A DNA stretch of 36,624 bases from Armatimonadota bacterium (GCA_026392155.1 JAPLCP010000073.1:1-36624); one strand, 5' to 3'. Shown: positions 16,110 through 23,866, counted from the stretch's first letter. Program-made: numbers and translations. Notes: a model not told the origin generated them from the letters alone.

Positions 16110-17364
16110 CGCTTTGTTGTTCCTCTTTCTCGTCTTTTTCATCTCGGAGATCGGGCAGAAGAAGCGAGAAAACGAGGGCTAGGACAAAGAGCGGAGTGAG
16201 CCACAGTAGCGAGAGGCGCATGTCCCCAACGGGGTTGATGAGCTGGAAGAAGACGGTTCCGAAGGCTGCAAAAATCCGCCCGATATTGTAGCAAAAGCCT
16301 GCCCCGGTGGTTCGCAGGAGAGTGGGGAAGAGCGGGGGAAGGTACATGGTGAAGAGCCCGAAGACTCCTGAGAAGAACCCGACAATGGGCAAGAGGGGAA
16401 GCAGAGAGACACTGTCTCTTGGGACGATAAAGGTTGCGAAGTTGGCGAGGCCAAACCCGAGAAACATCAGGGCAATCGCCTTCCGGTAGCCGAGCTTCTT
16501 GGCCAGGAAACCTGCAAAGAAGTTCCCTCCAATCGAGATGCCGATAATGAGCCCGAACGCCTTGCTGGCAAGCTGGCTAACCCCGACTTTCCCAAGCGCT
16601 TGCACGTCTGGGAGGCTGCGTAGGTACTGAAGGTTCCAAAACTGAAAGGCCCACCAGGCAGTCAACGAGGTAGCACAGACGGCGATAACGCGCAGTGTCG
16701 TGGGGCGAACGCTGCCTTTGAAGAGATCCTTGATACCTGGCTTTTCTCCGTCTTGACTCTGCGCACTGTGCCACTCCTCGGTTTCAGGGACATGGCGACG
16801 GATCCAGAAGACAAAGAGGGCGGGGAGGATTCCCACTAAAAAGACCCACTTCTCGTAGCCGGCCATTTGGTAGGTGGTAAACGTAGCAAGCAGCACCCCA
16901 AGGTTGACAGCGGTCTGCAGGCACGCGGCGATCCAGGCACGCCAGCTCTTGGGCCAAGTCTCAGAGAGCAGCGCGGAGCCGACGGCCCACTCGCCCCCGA
17001 TTCCCAGCGCGGCGATAAAGCGGAAGATTAAGAGCATCCACCAGTTCTGGGCAAATGAGGAGAGGCCAGTGAAAAGCGCGTAGGTCAGGATCGTTAAGCT
17101 TAAGGACTTGCTACGGCCCAGAATATCGCCCAGCCGTCCAAAGAACGCCCCTCCGAGCGCCCAGCCAATCAGAAAGGCCGCCTGAATAAAGGCCGCTTTT
17201 TCTTTCACCTCGGGCGAGGTTGTTGACTCACTGTTGAGGAGATAGGCCACGAAAACGGGAGCCACCACGGTGTAGAGGTGCATGTCGAGGCCGTCGAAAA
17301 GCCAGCCAAGCCATGCGGCAATGCCAGATTTCCACTGCTGAGGGGAAAGGGATTTTATCGTCAT
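16093..17364 (-). CDS. Major facilitator superfamily transporter (MHS/AAHS-like)
   Basis: The 423-residue protein has twelve predicted helices and the MFS loop 2-3 motif GRLGDILGRSKSLS (about residues 75-88). The region FIAALGIGGEWAVGSALLSE and the first-helix WLFDGLDMHLYTVVAPV resemble the proton symporters for aromatic acids, sialate and other metabolites. The hydrophilic C-terminal tail (EKDEKEEQQ) is cytoplasmic. Its ATG overlaps the stop of the CAP-domain gene (ATGA), making it the last gene of an SDR-CAP-MFS operon. With an SrlD-like dehydrogenase in the same operon, uptake of a sugar acid or alcohol is a reasonable but unproven guess. Confidence 0.85.
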   Translation of the reverse strand: MTIKSLSPQQWKSGIAAWLGWLFDGLDMHLYTVVAPVFVAYLLNSESTTSPEVKEKAAFIQAAFLIGWALGGAFFGRLGDILGRSKSLSLTILTYALFTGLSSFAQNWWMLLIFRFIAALGIGGEWAVGSALLSETWPKSWRAWIAACLQTAVNLGVLLATFTTYQMAGYEKWVFLVGILPALFVFWIRRHVPETEEWHSAQSQDGEKPGIKDLFKGSVRPTTLRVIAVCATSLTAWWAFQFWNLQYLRSLPDVQALGKVGVSQLASKAFGLIIGISIGGNFFAGFLAKKLGYRKAIALMFLGFGLANFATFIVPRDSVSLLPLLPIVGFFSGVFGLFTMYLPPLFPTLLRTTGAGFCYNIGRIFAAFGTVFFQLINPVGDMRLSLLWLTPLFVLALVFSLLLPDLRDEKDEKEEQQSAMGER

Positions 17365-18530
17365 TTTTTCTTTTTGGGGGTTGGTTTTGGTACTGTTTTT
17401 GGGGCTGGTTTCCAGGAAGGCTTTGAAATCTCGAAAGGCTTTGGGGTCGGAGCCTTTCCCGTGGTGAACTGCCAGGTGCGGGTAATCTCACGGCCCATAG
17501 GGGTCTTTACTGCGATTCGTGCCTGATAGGTACTCAGTGGGAGGAGCGGCTTCTTGGGCATCAGCAAGATGGTGTCATCAAGGGCATCGTCGTTTTCGGG
17601 AGAGTTGAGGTGGCAGGCAACCGGCTGGTTGCCCGGTCCCGTGACACTGGCATCTAGGAGTGTCAGGCTGCCTTCTTCTCCAAAGACATGGAGGGTAATG
17701 GGATAGCCTGTGATTCGTTCTACACCTGGGTAGAGGCGTAGGGGATCGGGGATCTCGACTTCGTCCCAGCGAACCGCGACATTGAGCTGGCCATCGGCCG
17801 GGTAGACCAGCGACTCTTGCTGATCGGTGAGGGCGCAGAGCAGGGTCACGCGGTTGCCTGCTAGCCCGGCCCCGACATCAAACGCGCCGGGCTGAAGGAG
17901 CGCGGAGCGGTGATACGGTGCGTCCATCAAGTGCTGGACCGCTACCGGACCGCTCTCTCCACTGGCAATGACCTCGTAGCTGAGGCCAAAGTAGCCCGAT
18001 CTTTCACTGCGCTCCGTATGGTCTTTGCCGAAGAACTCAGGCTTGCCTGGCTGTTGCTCATGGGTGGAACTCAGGCGGTTCACCAGCAAGTAGCGGCTGT
18101 GTCGAGCCGCAGCGTGGCAAAGAGCGGGCTGGATCTTGGCATCGGGGAGCAGGGCGGCGCGGCGGAGCTGGTTGAGTTTGGCGACGGTCTCTTGCTGCGC
18201 GAAATCGGGAGCAGGCGGCGGGGGAGGCTGTGGGACGCGGGTAAACTCCCACTCCATCTCGACTCCTTTGTCTGTGGAGAACCACGCCTCGCAGAACGCT
18301 TTCAGAGTTCCGAGCGGCAGAGGCTCCTGCGGCTTCCCGATAATGCTCTTTGTCTCGACGTCGTAGTGGGTGGGGATGGGCCTGCCATTGACCTTCATCT
18401 GGACGCGCCGGATCTGCGCCCCTCCCTTGGGCCGCATCTCCCAGACGAGCTGTGGGCGCTCCTGCGGGATCTTGCCCTGCGGATGCGGCTCTGAGCCTTC
18501 CCAGAGATCCTGATGCCAAGCTCGCTTCAA
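17361..18530 (-). CDS. CAP-domain (SCP/PR-1-like) protein
   Basis: I place the start at a TTG at 18530 that overlaps the stop of the dehydrogenase gene (TTGA), giving 389 residues; an ATG further in is possible. The N-terminal 100 residues are of unknown fold and end in a proline run. A CAP domain follows: VAKLNQLRRAALLPDAKIQP, AAARHSRYLLVNRLSSTHEQ with the conserved His, then the GYFGLSYEVIASGESGPVAV stretch and YHRSALLQPG with the second His. A C-terminal beta domain (TYQARIAVKTPMGREITRTW) and a Pro/Lys tail end the protein. Bacterial CAP proteins are normally secreted, but no signal peptide is visible from this start. It sits between an SDR gene and an MFS gene, both coupled by 4-bp overlaps. 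The role is unknown. Confidence 0.65.
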   Translation of the reverse strand: MKRAWHQDLWEGSEPHPQGKIPQERPQLVWEMRPKGGAQIRRVQMKVNGRPIPTHYDVETKSIIGKPQEPLPLGTLKAFCEAWFSTDKGVEMEWEFTRVPQPPPPPAPDFAQQETVAKLNQLRRAALLPDAKIQPALCHAAARHSRYLLVNRLSSTHEQQPGKPEFFGKDHTERSERSGYFGLSYEVIASGESGPVAVQHLMDAPYHRSALLQPGAFDVGAGLAGNRVTLLCALTDQQESLVYPADGQLNVAVRWDEVEIPDPLRLYPGVERITGYPITLHVFGEEGSLTLLDASVTGPGNQPVACHLNSPENDDALDDTILLMPKKPLLPLSTYQARIAVKTPMGREITRTWQFTTGKAPTPKPFEISKPSWKPAPKTVPKPTPKKKK

Positions 18531-19300
18531 CGCATCTCCTGACCACCTGTGACATTGATGGCCTGTCCTGTCATGTAGCCCGCGTCCTCGGTGCAGAGAA
18601 AGACCACGACTCCCGCAATATCGTTGTAAGTTGCGCCCCGGCCCAGTGGCACCTGCGACTCGTACTTGGCGCGTACTTGCTCCAGAGTCAGGCCCTGGGT
18701 CTGGGCGTACTGGGCAAAGAGCGAGTCCTGCCAGAGAGAGCCATCGAGTAGGTTTCCCGGACAGACACAGTTCACGCGGACACCATGCGGGGCCATGTCG
18801 AGCGCCATGCTCTGGGTGAGGCCAACTCCCCCAAACTTGCTCGCCGCATACGCTGAGTTGCGAAAGCTGCCTTTCTTGCCAGACTTGGAGTTGATCTGAA
18901 CAATGCACCCGGATTTTTGCAGTGCCATCTGTTTACACGCCGCCTGCGCCGAGATAAAGTAGCCGTTTAAGTTCACCTCAATGACTTTCTTCCACTTCTC
19001 CGGCTCAAACTCACAGACATCACCCGCAATTAAGATCCCCGCATTGGCGATCAAAATATCGAGCTTGCCAAATGCCTCAACGGCTCTCGCAACCATCGCT
19101 GCACAGTCACTCTCGCTTGTGACGTCGGCACGCATCCCGATTGCACTGCCTCCGATCTTTGCCGCCGCCGTGATCGCTTTTTCCTCGCTCATGTCGGCGA
19201 GAAGCACAGAGCAACCTTCGTCTATGAAGCGCTGAGCCAGCGCCTCCCCGAGCCCCTGAGCCGCGCCCGTCACAATCGCCGATTTACCTTGAAGTCGCAT
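18527..19300 (-). CDS. SDR dehydrogenase, sorbitol-6-phosphate 2-dehydrogenase-like
   Basis: A 257-residue classical short-chain dehydrogenase. The NAD(P) motif is VTGAAQGLGEALA (residues 9-21), NAG is in ILIANAGI (about 85), and the catalytic Ser, Tyr and Lys are in QINSKSGKKGSFRNSAYAAS followed by KF. The C-terminal half, with VNCVCPGNLLDGSLWQDSLF and YMTGQAINVTGGQEMR, closely follows SrlD-type sorbitol-6-phosphate dehydrogenases, which oxidise sorbitol-6-phosphate to fructose-6-phosphate with NAD. No sugar PTS or kinase gene is adjacent, so the substrate may be another phosphorylated polyol. First gene of the SDR-CAP-MFS operon, with a strong TATAAT directly upstream. Confidence 0.85.
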   Translation of the reverse strand: MRLQGKSAIVTGAAQGLGEALAQRFIDEGCSVLLADMSEEKAITAAAKIGGSAIGMRADVTSESDCAAMVARAVEAFGKLDILIANAGILIAGDVCEFEPEKWKKVIEVNLNGYFISAQAACKQMALQKSGCIVQINSKSGKKGSFRNSAYAASKFGGVGLTQSMALDMAPHGVRVNCVCPGNLLDGSLWQDSLFAQYAQTQGLTLEQVRAKYESQVPLGRGATYNDIAGVVVFLCTEDAGYMTGQAINVTGGQEMR

Positions 19301-19308
19301 AGACCTAA

Positions 19309-19314
19309 ATTATA
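19309..19314 (-). promoter_or_regulatory. -10 element of the SDR-CAP-MFS operon
   Basis: A perfect TATAAT on the minus strand ends 8 bases before the ATG at 19300. Transcription would start within a base or two of the ATG, so the messenger is likely leaderless. AGG lies between but is too close for a normal ribosome binding site. Confidence 0.6.
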
Positions 19315-19386
19315 ACCCAGATTCAGTGGGAGTTGCTTTGGAAAACAACGTAAAGCTTTCTTAACACTGTGCTGGCTCTTAACCCG

Positions 19387-19392
19387 TACCCT
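19387..19392 (+). promoter_or_regulatory. Possible -10 element before the DUF5690 gene
   Basis: TACCCT (TANNNT type) ends 7 bases before the ATG at 19400. TTAACA at 19361-19366 could be a -35 with a long 20-base spacer. Weaker than the other examples. Confidence 0.35.
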
Positions 19393-19399
19393 GAGGGCT

Positions 19400-20647
19400 A
19401 TGAGTAAGCTGGGCACGTCTGTGCTCTGTATCGTTGCCGCATTTGGGACGTATTTTTGTATGTACGGCCTGCGCAAACCCTTCACGTCAGCCAGCTACGA
19501 TGCGCAGCTCTTTTGGGGGCTGGACTATAAAACGGTGCTGGTGACGGCTCAAGTGCTGGGCTACACGTTGTCAAAGTTTCTGGGCATCTCAGTGATTGGG
19601 GGGATGGTGCCAGAGCGCCGGGTGAAGACGCTTCTTGCCTTGGTGGGTGTCGCTTTGTTGGCACTCTTGCTCTTCGCCATCACTCCTGCACCTTGGAATG
19701 TTTTGTGGCTCTTTGTGAATGGGCTCCCTCTTGGGATGGTTTTTGGGCTGGTCTTGAGTTTTCTGGAGGGACGCAGAGCCACTGAGGCACTTGCCGCTGG
19801 GCTCTGCGCTAGCTTTATCTTGGCCGATGGCGTTGCAAAGTCACTCGGGGCATGGCTCCTAGGAGTTGGGATTCCCGAGCCGTGGATGCCGTTTGTAGCA
19901 GGAGCCCTCGCCAGCGTGCCCTTGTTGCTCTTTGCTCTGCTCCTCACGCGAATCCCTTCGCCCTCTGCTGACGACATCCAGCAACGCAAGGAGCGGATTC
20001 CCATGACGGCGGGCCAGCGGGGCCAGCTCTTTCGGGCATGGGCGGGCGGCCTGCTACTGCTCATGGGCACCTACTTGCTCTTGACCGTGCTACGGAGCGT
20101 TCGTGCCGACTTTGCCCCGGAGCTTTGGAAAGAGCTGGGCTACGGTGGCCAGCCGAGTGTTTTTGCTCGCTCCGAGTTTCTGGTGATGGCGGGCGTGGTG
20201 GTCGCAAGTGGCCTCACCGTGCTGGTGCGGGACAATAAGCGTGCGTTTTTTCTGAGCCTCGGCAGCTGTGTGCTGGGCTTTGTTCTGGTGGGAGTGGCGC
20301 TCCTGGGGCGGGGTGCTTGGCTGAGCGGCTTCAGTTTTATGGTGCTGGTTGGCCTGGGCCTCTACCTTCCCTATGTCGCGATTCACACCACCATCTTCGA
20401 GCGCTTGCTGGCACTGGCGCAGCAGCGGGGCAATGTCGGCTACTTGCTCTATCTGGCCGACTCGTTTGGCTATCTGGGCTATGTTGGGGTAATGTTAGGC
20501 AAGAGCGCCTTGGCGCGAACAGGCCACTTTCTGGAGTTCTTCACTGGACTCGCAGGTGGCTCTGTAGGACTCTCAACAGTGATGCTTTTAGGGTGCGTGC
20601 TGTACTTCTCCCGTCGGACAGCAGCACCAGAAAACACGGAGGAGTGA
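19400..20647 (+). CDS. DUF5690-type MFS-like membrane transporter
   Basis: The 415-residue protein has about twelve hydrophobic helices. The opening part, AAFGTYFCMYGLRKPFTSAS and TAQVLGYTLSKFLGISVI, matches my recollection of DUF5690 proteins, MFS-fold transporters often found beside phosphonate-catabolism genes in Bacteroidota and Planctomycetota. The loop 2-3 region is VPERRVKTLL instead of a classical MFS motif. A GGAGG overlapping its 3' end serves the following dehydrogenase gene, which starts 2 bases after the stop, so the two form an operon. A role in uptake or export of an organophosphorus or related metabolite is inferred from that pairing only. Confidence 0.7.
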   Translation: MSKLGTSVLCIVAAFGTYFCMYGLRKPFTSASYDAQLFWGLDYKTVLVTAQVLGYTLSKFLGISVIGGMVPERRVKTLLALVGVALLALLLFAITPAPWNVLWLFVNGLPLGMVFGLVLSFLEGRRATEALAAGLCASFILADGVAKSLGAWLLGVGIPEPWMPFVAGALASVPLLLFALLLTRIPSPSADDIQQRKERIPMTAGQRGQLFRAWAGGLLLLMGTYLLLTVLRSVRADFAPELWKELGYGGQPSVFARSEFLVMAGVVVASGLTVLVRDNKRAFFLSLGSCVLGFVLVGVALLGRGAWLSGFSFMVLVGLGLYLPYVAIHTTIFERLLALAQQRGNVGYLLYLADSFGYLGYVGVMLGKSALARTGHFLEFFTGLAGGSVGLSTVMLLGCVLYFSRRTAAPENTEE

Positions 20648-20649
20648 GC

Positions 20650-21726
20650 ATGAGCCGAGTGGGGCAAGTACAGGTTTTTTGGGGGCCGGAGCGTGGGCTG
20701 AGTCTTGAGGAGCTGCCCGTTCCAGAGCCACAGGGTGCGGAGATCCTGGTGCGCGTGACGGCGTGCACGCTCTGTGGAAGTGACCTGCACAGCTACACCG
20801 GGCGACGAGCCGTCTCCGTGCCCACGGTTCTGGGCCACGAGATTATCGGCGAGATTGATAGCCTGGGGCCGAGTGCACCGAGCCATGATTTCTGCGGCCA
20901 GCCCTTGCGCGTGGGTGATCGGGTGACCTGGGCACTGATCGCGTCTTGTGGCACGTGTTTTTACTGCTGCCGTGCGCTGCCCCAGAAGTGTGAGCGGCAG
21001 GTCAAGTATGGCCATGAGAAGGGAATTGGCTGGACGGGTGGACTGGGGGAGTTCTGTTTATTAGCACCGGGAACCGCGCTCTTTCGGCTACCCGATACGC
21101 TCCCCGATGCCGCAGCCTGCCCGCTCAGCTGCGCCACGGCGACCGTGGCGGCGGCGCTGCGCTCGGTGGGCGGCGTTTCTGGAAAGGCCGTGCTGATCCA
21201 AGGCGCAGGGATGCTGGGCTTGGCGGCCTGTGGGCTGGCAAAGGCCGCGGGGGCTGCCTTGGTTCTCTGTGCGGATCCTGATCCCGTGCGGCGGGCGCGT
21301 GCTGAGGAGTTCGGGGCCGACGTGCTACTTGCTCCCGAGCAGCTCCCCGAAGCCGTGCGACAGGCGACCGGTGGCTACGGGGCCGATGTTGCCCTGGAGC
21401 TCTCCGGGGTTCCCGTGGCCTTTACCGCAGGGCTCCTCAGCCTGCGCCTAGGCGGGAGCTTCGCGCTGGTGGGCGCAGTCTTTCCCGCGGAGCCCGTTGC
21501 GCTTCAAATCGAGACCTTGGTGCGCCGTAACTTGCCCCTGATAGGGGTGCACAACTATCTACCCGAGGATCTGGCCACCGCTCTTCGTTTCCTGGCTTCC
21601 CCTACAAGCGCAGCACTCTTCGAATCGCTGGTGACCGCGTGGTTTCCTCTGGCATCTGCAGCAGAGGCTTTCCAGGCTGCACATGAGCCTGGTGCCTTTC
21701 GGGTAGGCGTGCGCATCAGCCACTAG
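20650..21726 (+). CDS. Zinc-dependent alcohol dehydrogenase, HpnZ-like (phosphonate-associated)
   Basis: The 358-residue medium-chain dehydrogenase starts at the ATG at 20650 behind GGAGG. The catalytic zinc ligands are in CTLCGSDLHSYTG (Cys, about 37) and VLGHEIIGEID (His and Glu, about 60). A partial structural-zinc cluster follows in ASCGTCFYCCRALPQKCERQ, and the NAD motif is VLIQGAGMLGLAACGLAKAA (about 180-199). The pattern ALIASCGTCFYCC with QKCERQVKYGHEK and GLGEFCLLAPGTALFRLPD fits the TIGR03366 group, proposed alcohol dehydrogenases of phosphonate catabolism. It oxidises an alcohol or reduces an aldehyde with NAD(P). No phosphonatase-like hydrolase or lyase is found nearby, so the assignment to phosphonates rests on family pattern and the DUF5690 neighbour. 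Confidence 0.75.
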   Translation: MSRVGQVQVFWGPERGLSLEELPVPEPQGAEILVRVTACTLCGSDLHSYTGRRAVSVPTVLGHEIIGEIDSLGPSAPSHDFCGQPLRVGDRVTWALIASCGTCFYCCRALPQKCERQVKYGHEKGIGWTGGLGEFCLLAPGTALFRLPDTLPDAAACPLSCATATVAAALRSVGGVSGKAVLIQGAGMLGLAACGLAKAAGAALVLCADPDPVRRARAEEFGADVLLAPEQLPEAVRQATGGYGADVALELSGVPVAFTAGLLSLRLGGSFALVGAVFPAEPVALQIETLVRRNLPLIGVHNYLPEDLATALRFLASPTSAALFESLVTAWFPLASAAEAFQAAHEPGAFRVGVRISH

Positions 21727-21736
21727 CGTGTTCGTC

Positions 21737-22312
21737 CTACGGGAAAGCGCAAACTAGCAGTGACAAAGCCGGAACCGAAGGCATACTGGGCTTGCTCAAA
21801 GAAAACGTAATCTCGCAGCCCTCCGTAGATGTGATGACTCGCCACGGGGCAGGCTTGTCTTCGAGCAGCGCCTCCGGCACACGCTTCACATAGGGCACAC
21901 GCACTTGCGCAGCCTGCCTGTCCACGATAATCGCCTCGGGATAGCGCACCTCCCCCAGCTTCTGCGCGAGCTTTGCGTGTGGGTCTTTGATGCGAGGCAG
22001 GGTTAGCGTTGGCTCCTTCGCCCGAGCTGAGAACGCCGCCTCACTCTCGGAGTCGTTGGGGTTGAGTAGGACAAAGCGAATGCCACGCGCCCCAAACTCC
22101 GTGCCCAGCGCCTGCATCCGGCTGGCGTACTGCCGGGCCACGGGGCACTGCGTTGAGGTGATGAAATAGACCATATAACCCTTCGCGGAGCCGGAGGGTG
22201 GCGAGCCTAAGCGAGCCGGGAGGCTGATTTGGTTCGGCAGGGCGAGGAGGGGGATAGGGCTAAGTGACCAGAGTTTCGTGGAGCCATTATCTGCCACTCT
22301 TGTCTTTGGCAC
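21737..22312 (-). CDS. Redoxin-like thioredoxin-fold protein, possibly decaying
   Basis: The 191-residue frame (GTG at 22312, no clear ribosome binding site) has a thioredoxin-fold core: YMVYFITSTQCPVARQYASR with the peroxidatic-type Cys, FVLLNPNDSES, and RYPEAIIVDRQ with the cis-Pro. TEGCEITF near the end recalls the GCxI tail of planctomycete redoxins. The usual YRGxIDD segment after IIVDR is missing, a palindromic repeat interrupts the N-terminal part (ARLGSPPSGSAKGY), and no signal peptide is present. An alternative frame over the last 120 bases also reads well. These signs suggest a gene that is rearranged or no longer functional. It is convergent with the alcohol dehydrogenase gene, 10 bases between the stops. 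Confidence 0.5.
   Translation of the reverse strand: MPKTRVADNGSTKLWSLSPIPLLALPNQISLPARLGSPPSGSAKGYMVYFITSTQCPVARQYASRMQALGTEFGARGIRFVLLNPNDSESEAAFSARAKEPTLTLPRIKDPHAKLAQKLGEVRYPEAIIVDRQAAQVRVPYVKRVPEALLEDKPAPWRVITSTEGCEITFSLSKPSMPSVPALSLLVCAFP
22179..22223. repeat. Palindromic element, CCGGCT family, in frame in the redoxin gene
   Basis: On the plus strand CCCTTCGCGG-AGCCGGAGGG is followed by TGGCGAGCC and GCGAGCCGGGAGG. The order (stem-loop, then GGCGA, GCGAG and a CCGGG block) matches the copies at 24678, 24946, 29239 and 29449. It encodes the low-complexity peptide between the N-terminus and the first redoxin strand. Confidence 0.5.
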
Positions 22313-22530
22313 ATCGGGCTGTAGAGCGAGATTTTTCTAGGCCGAATGGAGTAGAGCAAAACCCATCGCTTTGCCGATCCGAATTGATTTTTGTGCCTCT
22401 AAACGGAAAGGCGATTGGCCTTATCCATCAATCGTTCAGAACCGGCGTCTGCAATGGCACGAAGGCTACCCAGACGCCTCCTTTGAGGGGGCGGCCAATG
22501 ATTCGTGCCCCAGGGGCTACAAAGATAAAG

Positions 22531-22536
22531 TAAAAT
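22531..22536 (+). promoter_or_regulatory. -10 element directly before the phosphoribosyltransferase gene
   Basis: TAAAAT ends 8 bases before the ATG at 22545. No Shine-Dalgarno sequence is present. The 220 bases before it (22313-22530) show no supported gene. Confidence 0.45.
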
Positions 22537-22544
22537 AGGGCCGT

Positions 22545-23159
22545 ATGGCCGTTTTTTCGAAAGCCTTTGCGGAGCGCGAGAACCTAGAGAAGATCGTCAC
22601 GCTGGGCGATTACTTAGCCATCAAGCAGAACCTTGAGACGCAGGGGATGCTGCGCTTTGTCAAAGAGGGCGGGGAGAGCGGCTATAGCGCCCACAAGCTA
22701 AAAGATGCGGAGGCAGCGGCAAAGCTTACACGCTGGGTGGATGCTCTGAGCAGCGAGCGCAAGTGGCCGATTAAGCGCTTCACGGAGCAGATTAGTCCGA
22801 TGCTTGCGGAAGAGATCGCCGTGGCCGTCGCGCCCTCACACAACCCCTTTATTTCCGAGACACCGATTCGGGCGCTGGCGCAAAAGCTCGCCGATTCTGG
22901 CGGGAGAGTGGATGCCACCGAGTGCTTGCGCCGCCACACCAAGATTCGGCGCATCGGCTACGGTGGGCCGAGCTACTCACACCTGCACTTAGAGACCATA
23001 GAAGTCCAAAACGAGACGCTCTTTTTCGGCAAGCCCGTACTGCTCCTCGACGACATTGCGCGCTCTGGCGCGACGTTAAAGGCCTGCCGCCGCCTGCTTC
23101 TCGACCACGGAGCCGCCGAAGTGCAGATGCTGGCACTGGGCCGTGTCTGGCGTGGCTAA
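22545..23159 (+). CDS. Phosphoribosyltransferase-domain protein
   Basis: The 204-residue protein has a type I phosphoribosyltransferase fold in its C-terminal half. The PRPP loop is VLLLDDIARSGATLKACR (about residues 165-182), which differs from the usual DDVxTTGxT but keeps the two acidic residues and SGAT. The N-terminal half (about residues 1-90) is helical and unassigned, and the middle contains AVAVAPSHNPF and a CLRRHTKIRRIGYGG segment similar to the nucleotide-binding hood of ComF-type proteins. There is no zinc-finger cysteine cluster, so it is not a canonical ComF. Substrate unknown. Monocistronic, ending in a strong terminator shared with the 3' end of the PPTase gene. Confidence 0.7.
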   Translation: MAVFSKAFAERENLEKIVTLGDYLAIKQNLETQGMLRFVKEGGESGYSAHKLKDAEAAAKLTRWVDALSSERKWPIKRFTEQISPMLAEEIAVAVAPSHNPFISETPIRALAQKLADSGGRVDATECLRRHTKIRRIGYGGPSYSHLHLETIEVQNETLFFGKPVLLLDDIARSGATLKACRRLLLDHGAAEVQMLALGRVWRG

Positions 23160-23251
23160 AATACCGCTCCAGTGTTCCTGTGGAACTACCGATAACTGGA
23201 ATGCGAAGCTCTGAGTTCTCCTTAGAGCCGAGAGCGAGACGAGACTAAACC

Positions 23252-23284
23252 CCGTCAGGCATATTACTGCCTGACGGTTTTTTT
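23252..23284 (+). terminator. Rho-independent terminator of the phosphoribosyltransferase gene
   Basis: A 10-bp stem (CCGTCAGGCA at 23252-23261 with its complement at 23268-23277), a 6-base loop and seven T residues. Its right arm and T-run encode the last residues of the convergent PPTase gene, whose TAA lies in the loop. Confidence 0.9.
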
Positions 23285-23866
23285 GGGGGCTCTTGCCAGT
23301 GCTGCCACATAGCCTGGCGCAGGGTGAAGAGGCACCAGCTCGTAGCGCTCCGCGATCCACGGCTCTGGTTCTGGCCAGATCGTACGCTTGAGAAGTGGCG
23401 AGGAGAAGCCGCCGCCCTCCGCCTTGATCACCGCCTCTTTGCGCGTCCAAATAGCAAAGAAATCGTCATGGGTGCGAAGCTGCCTGAGCTCGCTGTCTGT
23501 AAAAACACGACGGCCCAGCTCGTGGGGATCGAAGTCCGTTCGCAGCTTCTCGATGTCCACGCCCTCTGCCCCTAGTGCGATCAGCGCAAGGTTATTGCTG
23601 TGCGAGACATTGAAGGCGATGTCTGAGCACTGGGGTTTCCCTTGAGGGCCGTAGGTGAAAACGACCCCCTCTGGGGCAATGCCAAGCTCCTCGCCTAGCA
23701 AGAGCCGCAAAGCACTGCGGCAGGCCGTGTAGCGCTGGCGGTCTTGGGCAAAGCGAAAGCGCTCGGCGCGGGCTTGCTCGTCGGGCGAGAGGCAGGGGGA
23801 AGGAGTTGGCCTGTCCAGCTCAAGCTGCCAGACCACCACTCCCTCCGGTGCCTCTAGCGGTGTCAT
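23264..23866 (-). CDS. Sfp-type 4'-phosphopantetheinyl transferase
   Basis: The 200-residue protein carries the Sfp/AcpT motifs: FNVSHSNNLALIALG (about residues 85-99), GVDIEKLR (about 101-108) with the magnesium-binding Asp and Glu, and FAIWTRKEAVIKAEGGG (about 136-152). It transfers phosphopantetheine from coenzyme A to the carrier domains of the adjacent assembly line, turning apo into holo forms. Its ATG overlaps the megasynthase stop (ATGA), so both are made from one messenger, in keeping with dedicated activation of the two PCPs and one ACP. The C-terminus is encoded within the terminator of the neighbouring gene. Confidence 0.92.
   Translation of the reverse strand: MTPLEAPEGVVVWQLELDRPTPSPCLSPDEQARAERFRFAQDRQRYTACRSALRLLLGEELGIAPEGVVFTYGPQGKPQCSDIAFNVSHSNNLALIALGAEGVDIEKLRTDFDPHELGRRVFTDSELRQLRTHDDFFAIWTRKEAVIKAEGGGFSSPLLKRTIWPEPEPWIAERYELVPLHPAPGYVAALARAPKKTVRQ

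Noticed and set aside
18531-18908. Upstream extension of the CAP-domain frame
   Set aside because: It runs over the well-supported dehydrogenase gene in another frame, with atypical Cys, Trp and His content.
20317-20649. Upstream extension of the alcohol dehydrogenase frame
   Set aside because: It lies antiphase over the end of the transporter gene; GGAGG and the family N-terminus fix the start at 20650.
22264-22533. Plus-strand frame of 89 residues between the redoxin and phosphoribosyltransferase genes
   Set aside because: No ribosome binding site, no recognisable motif and an unconvincing composition.
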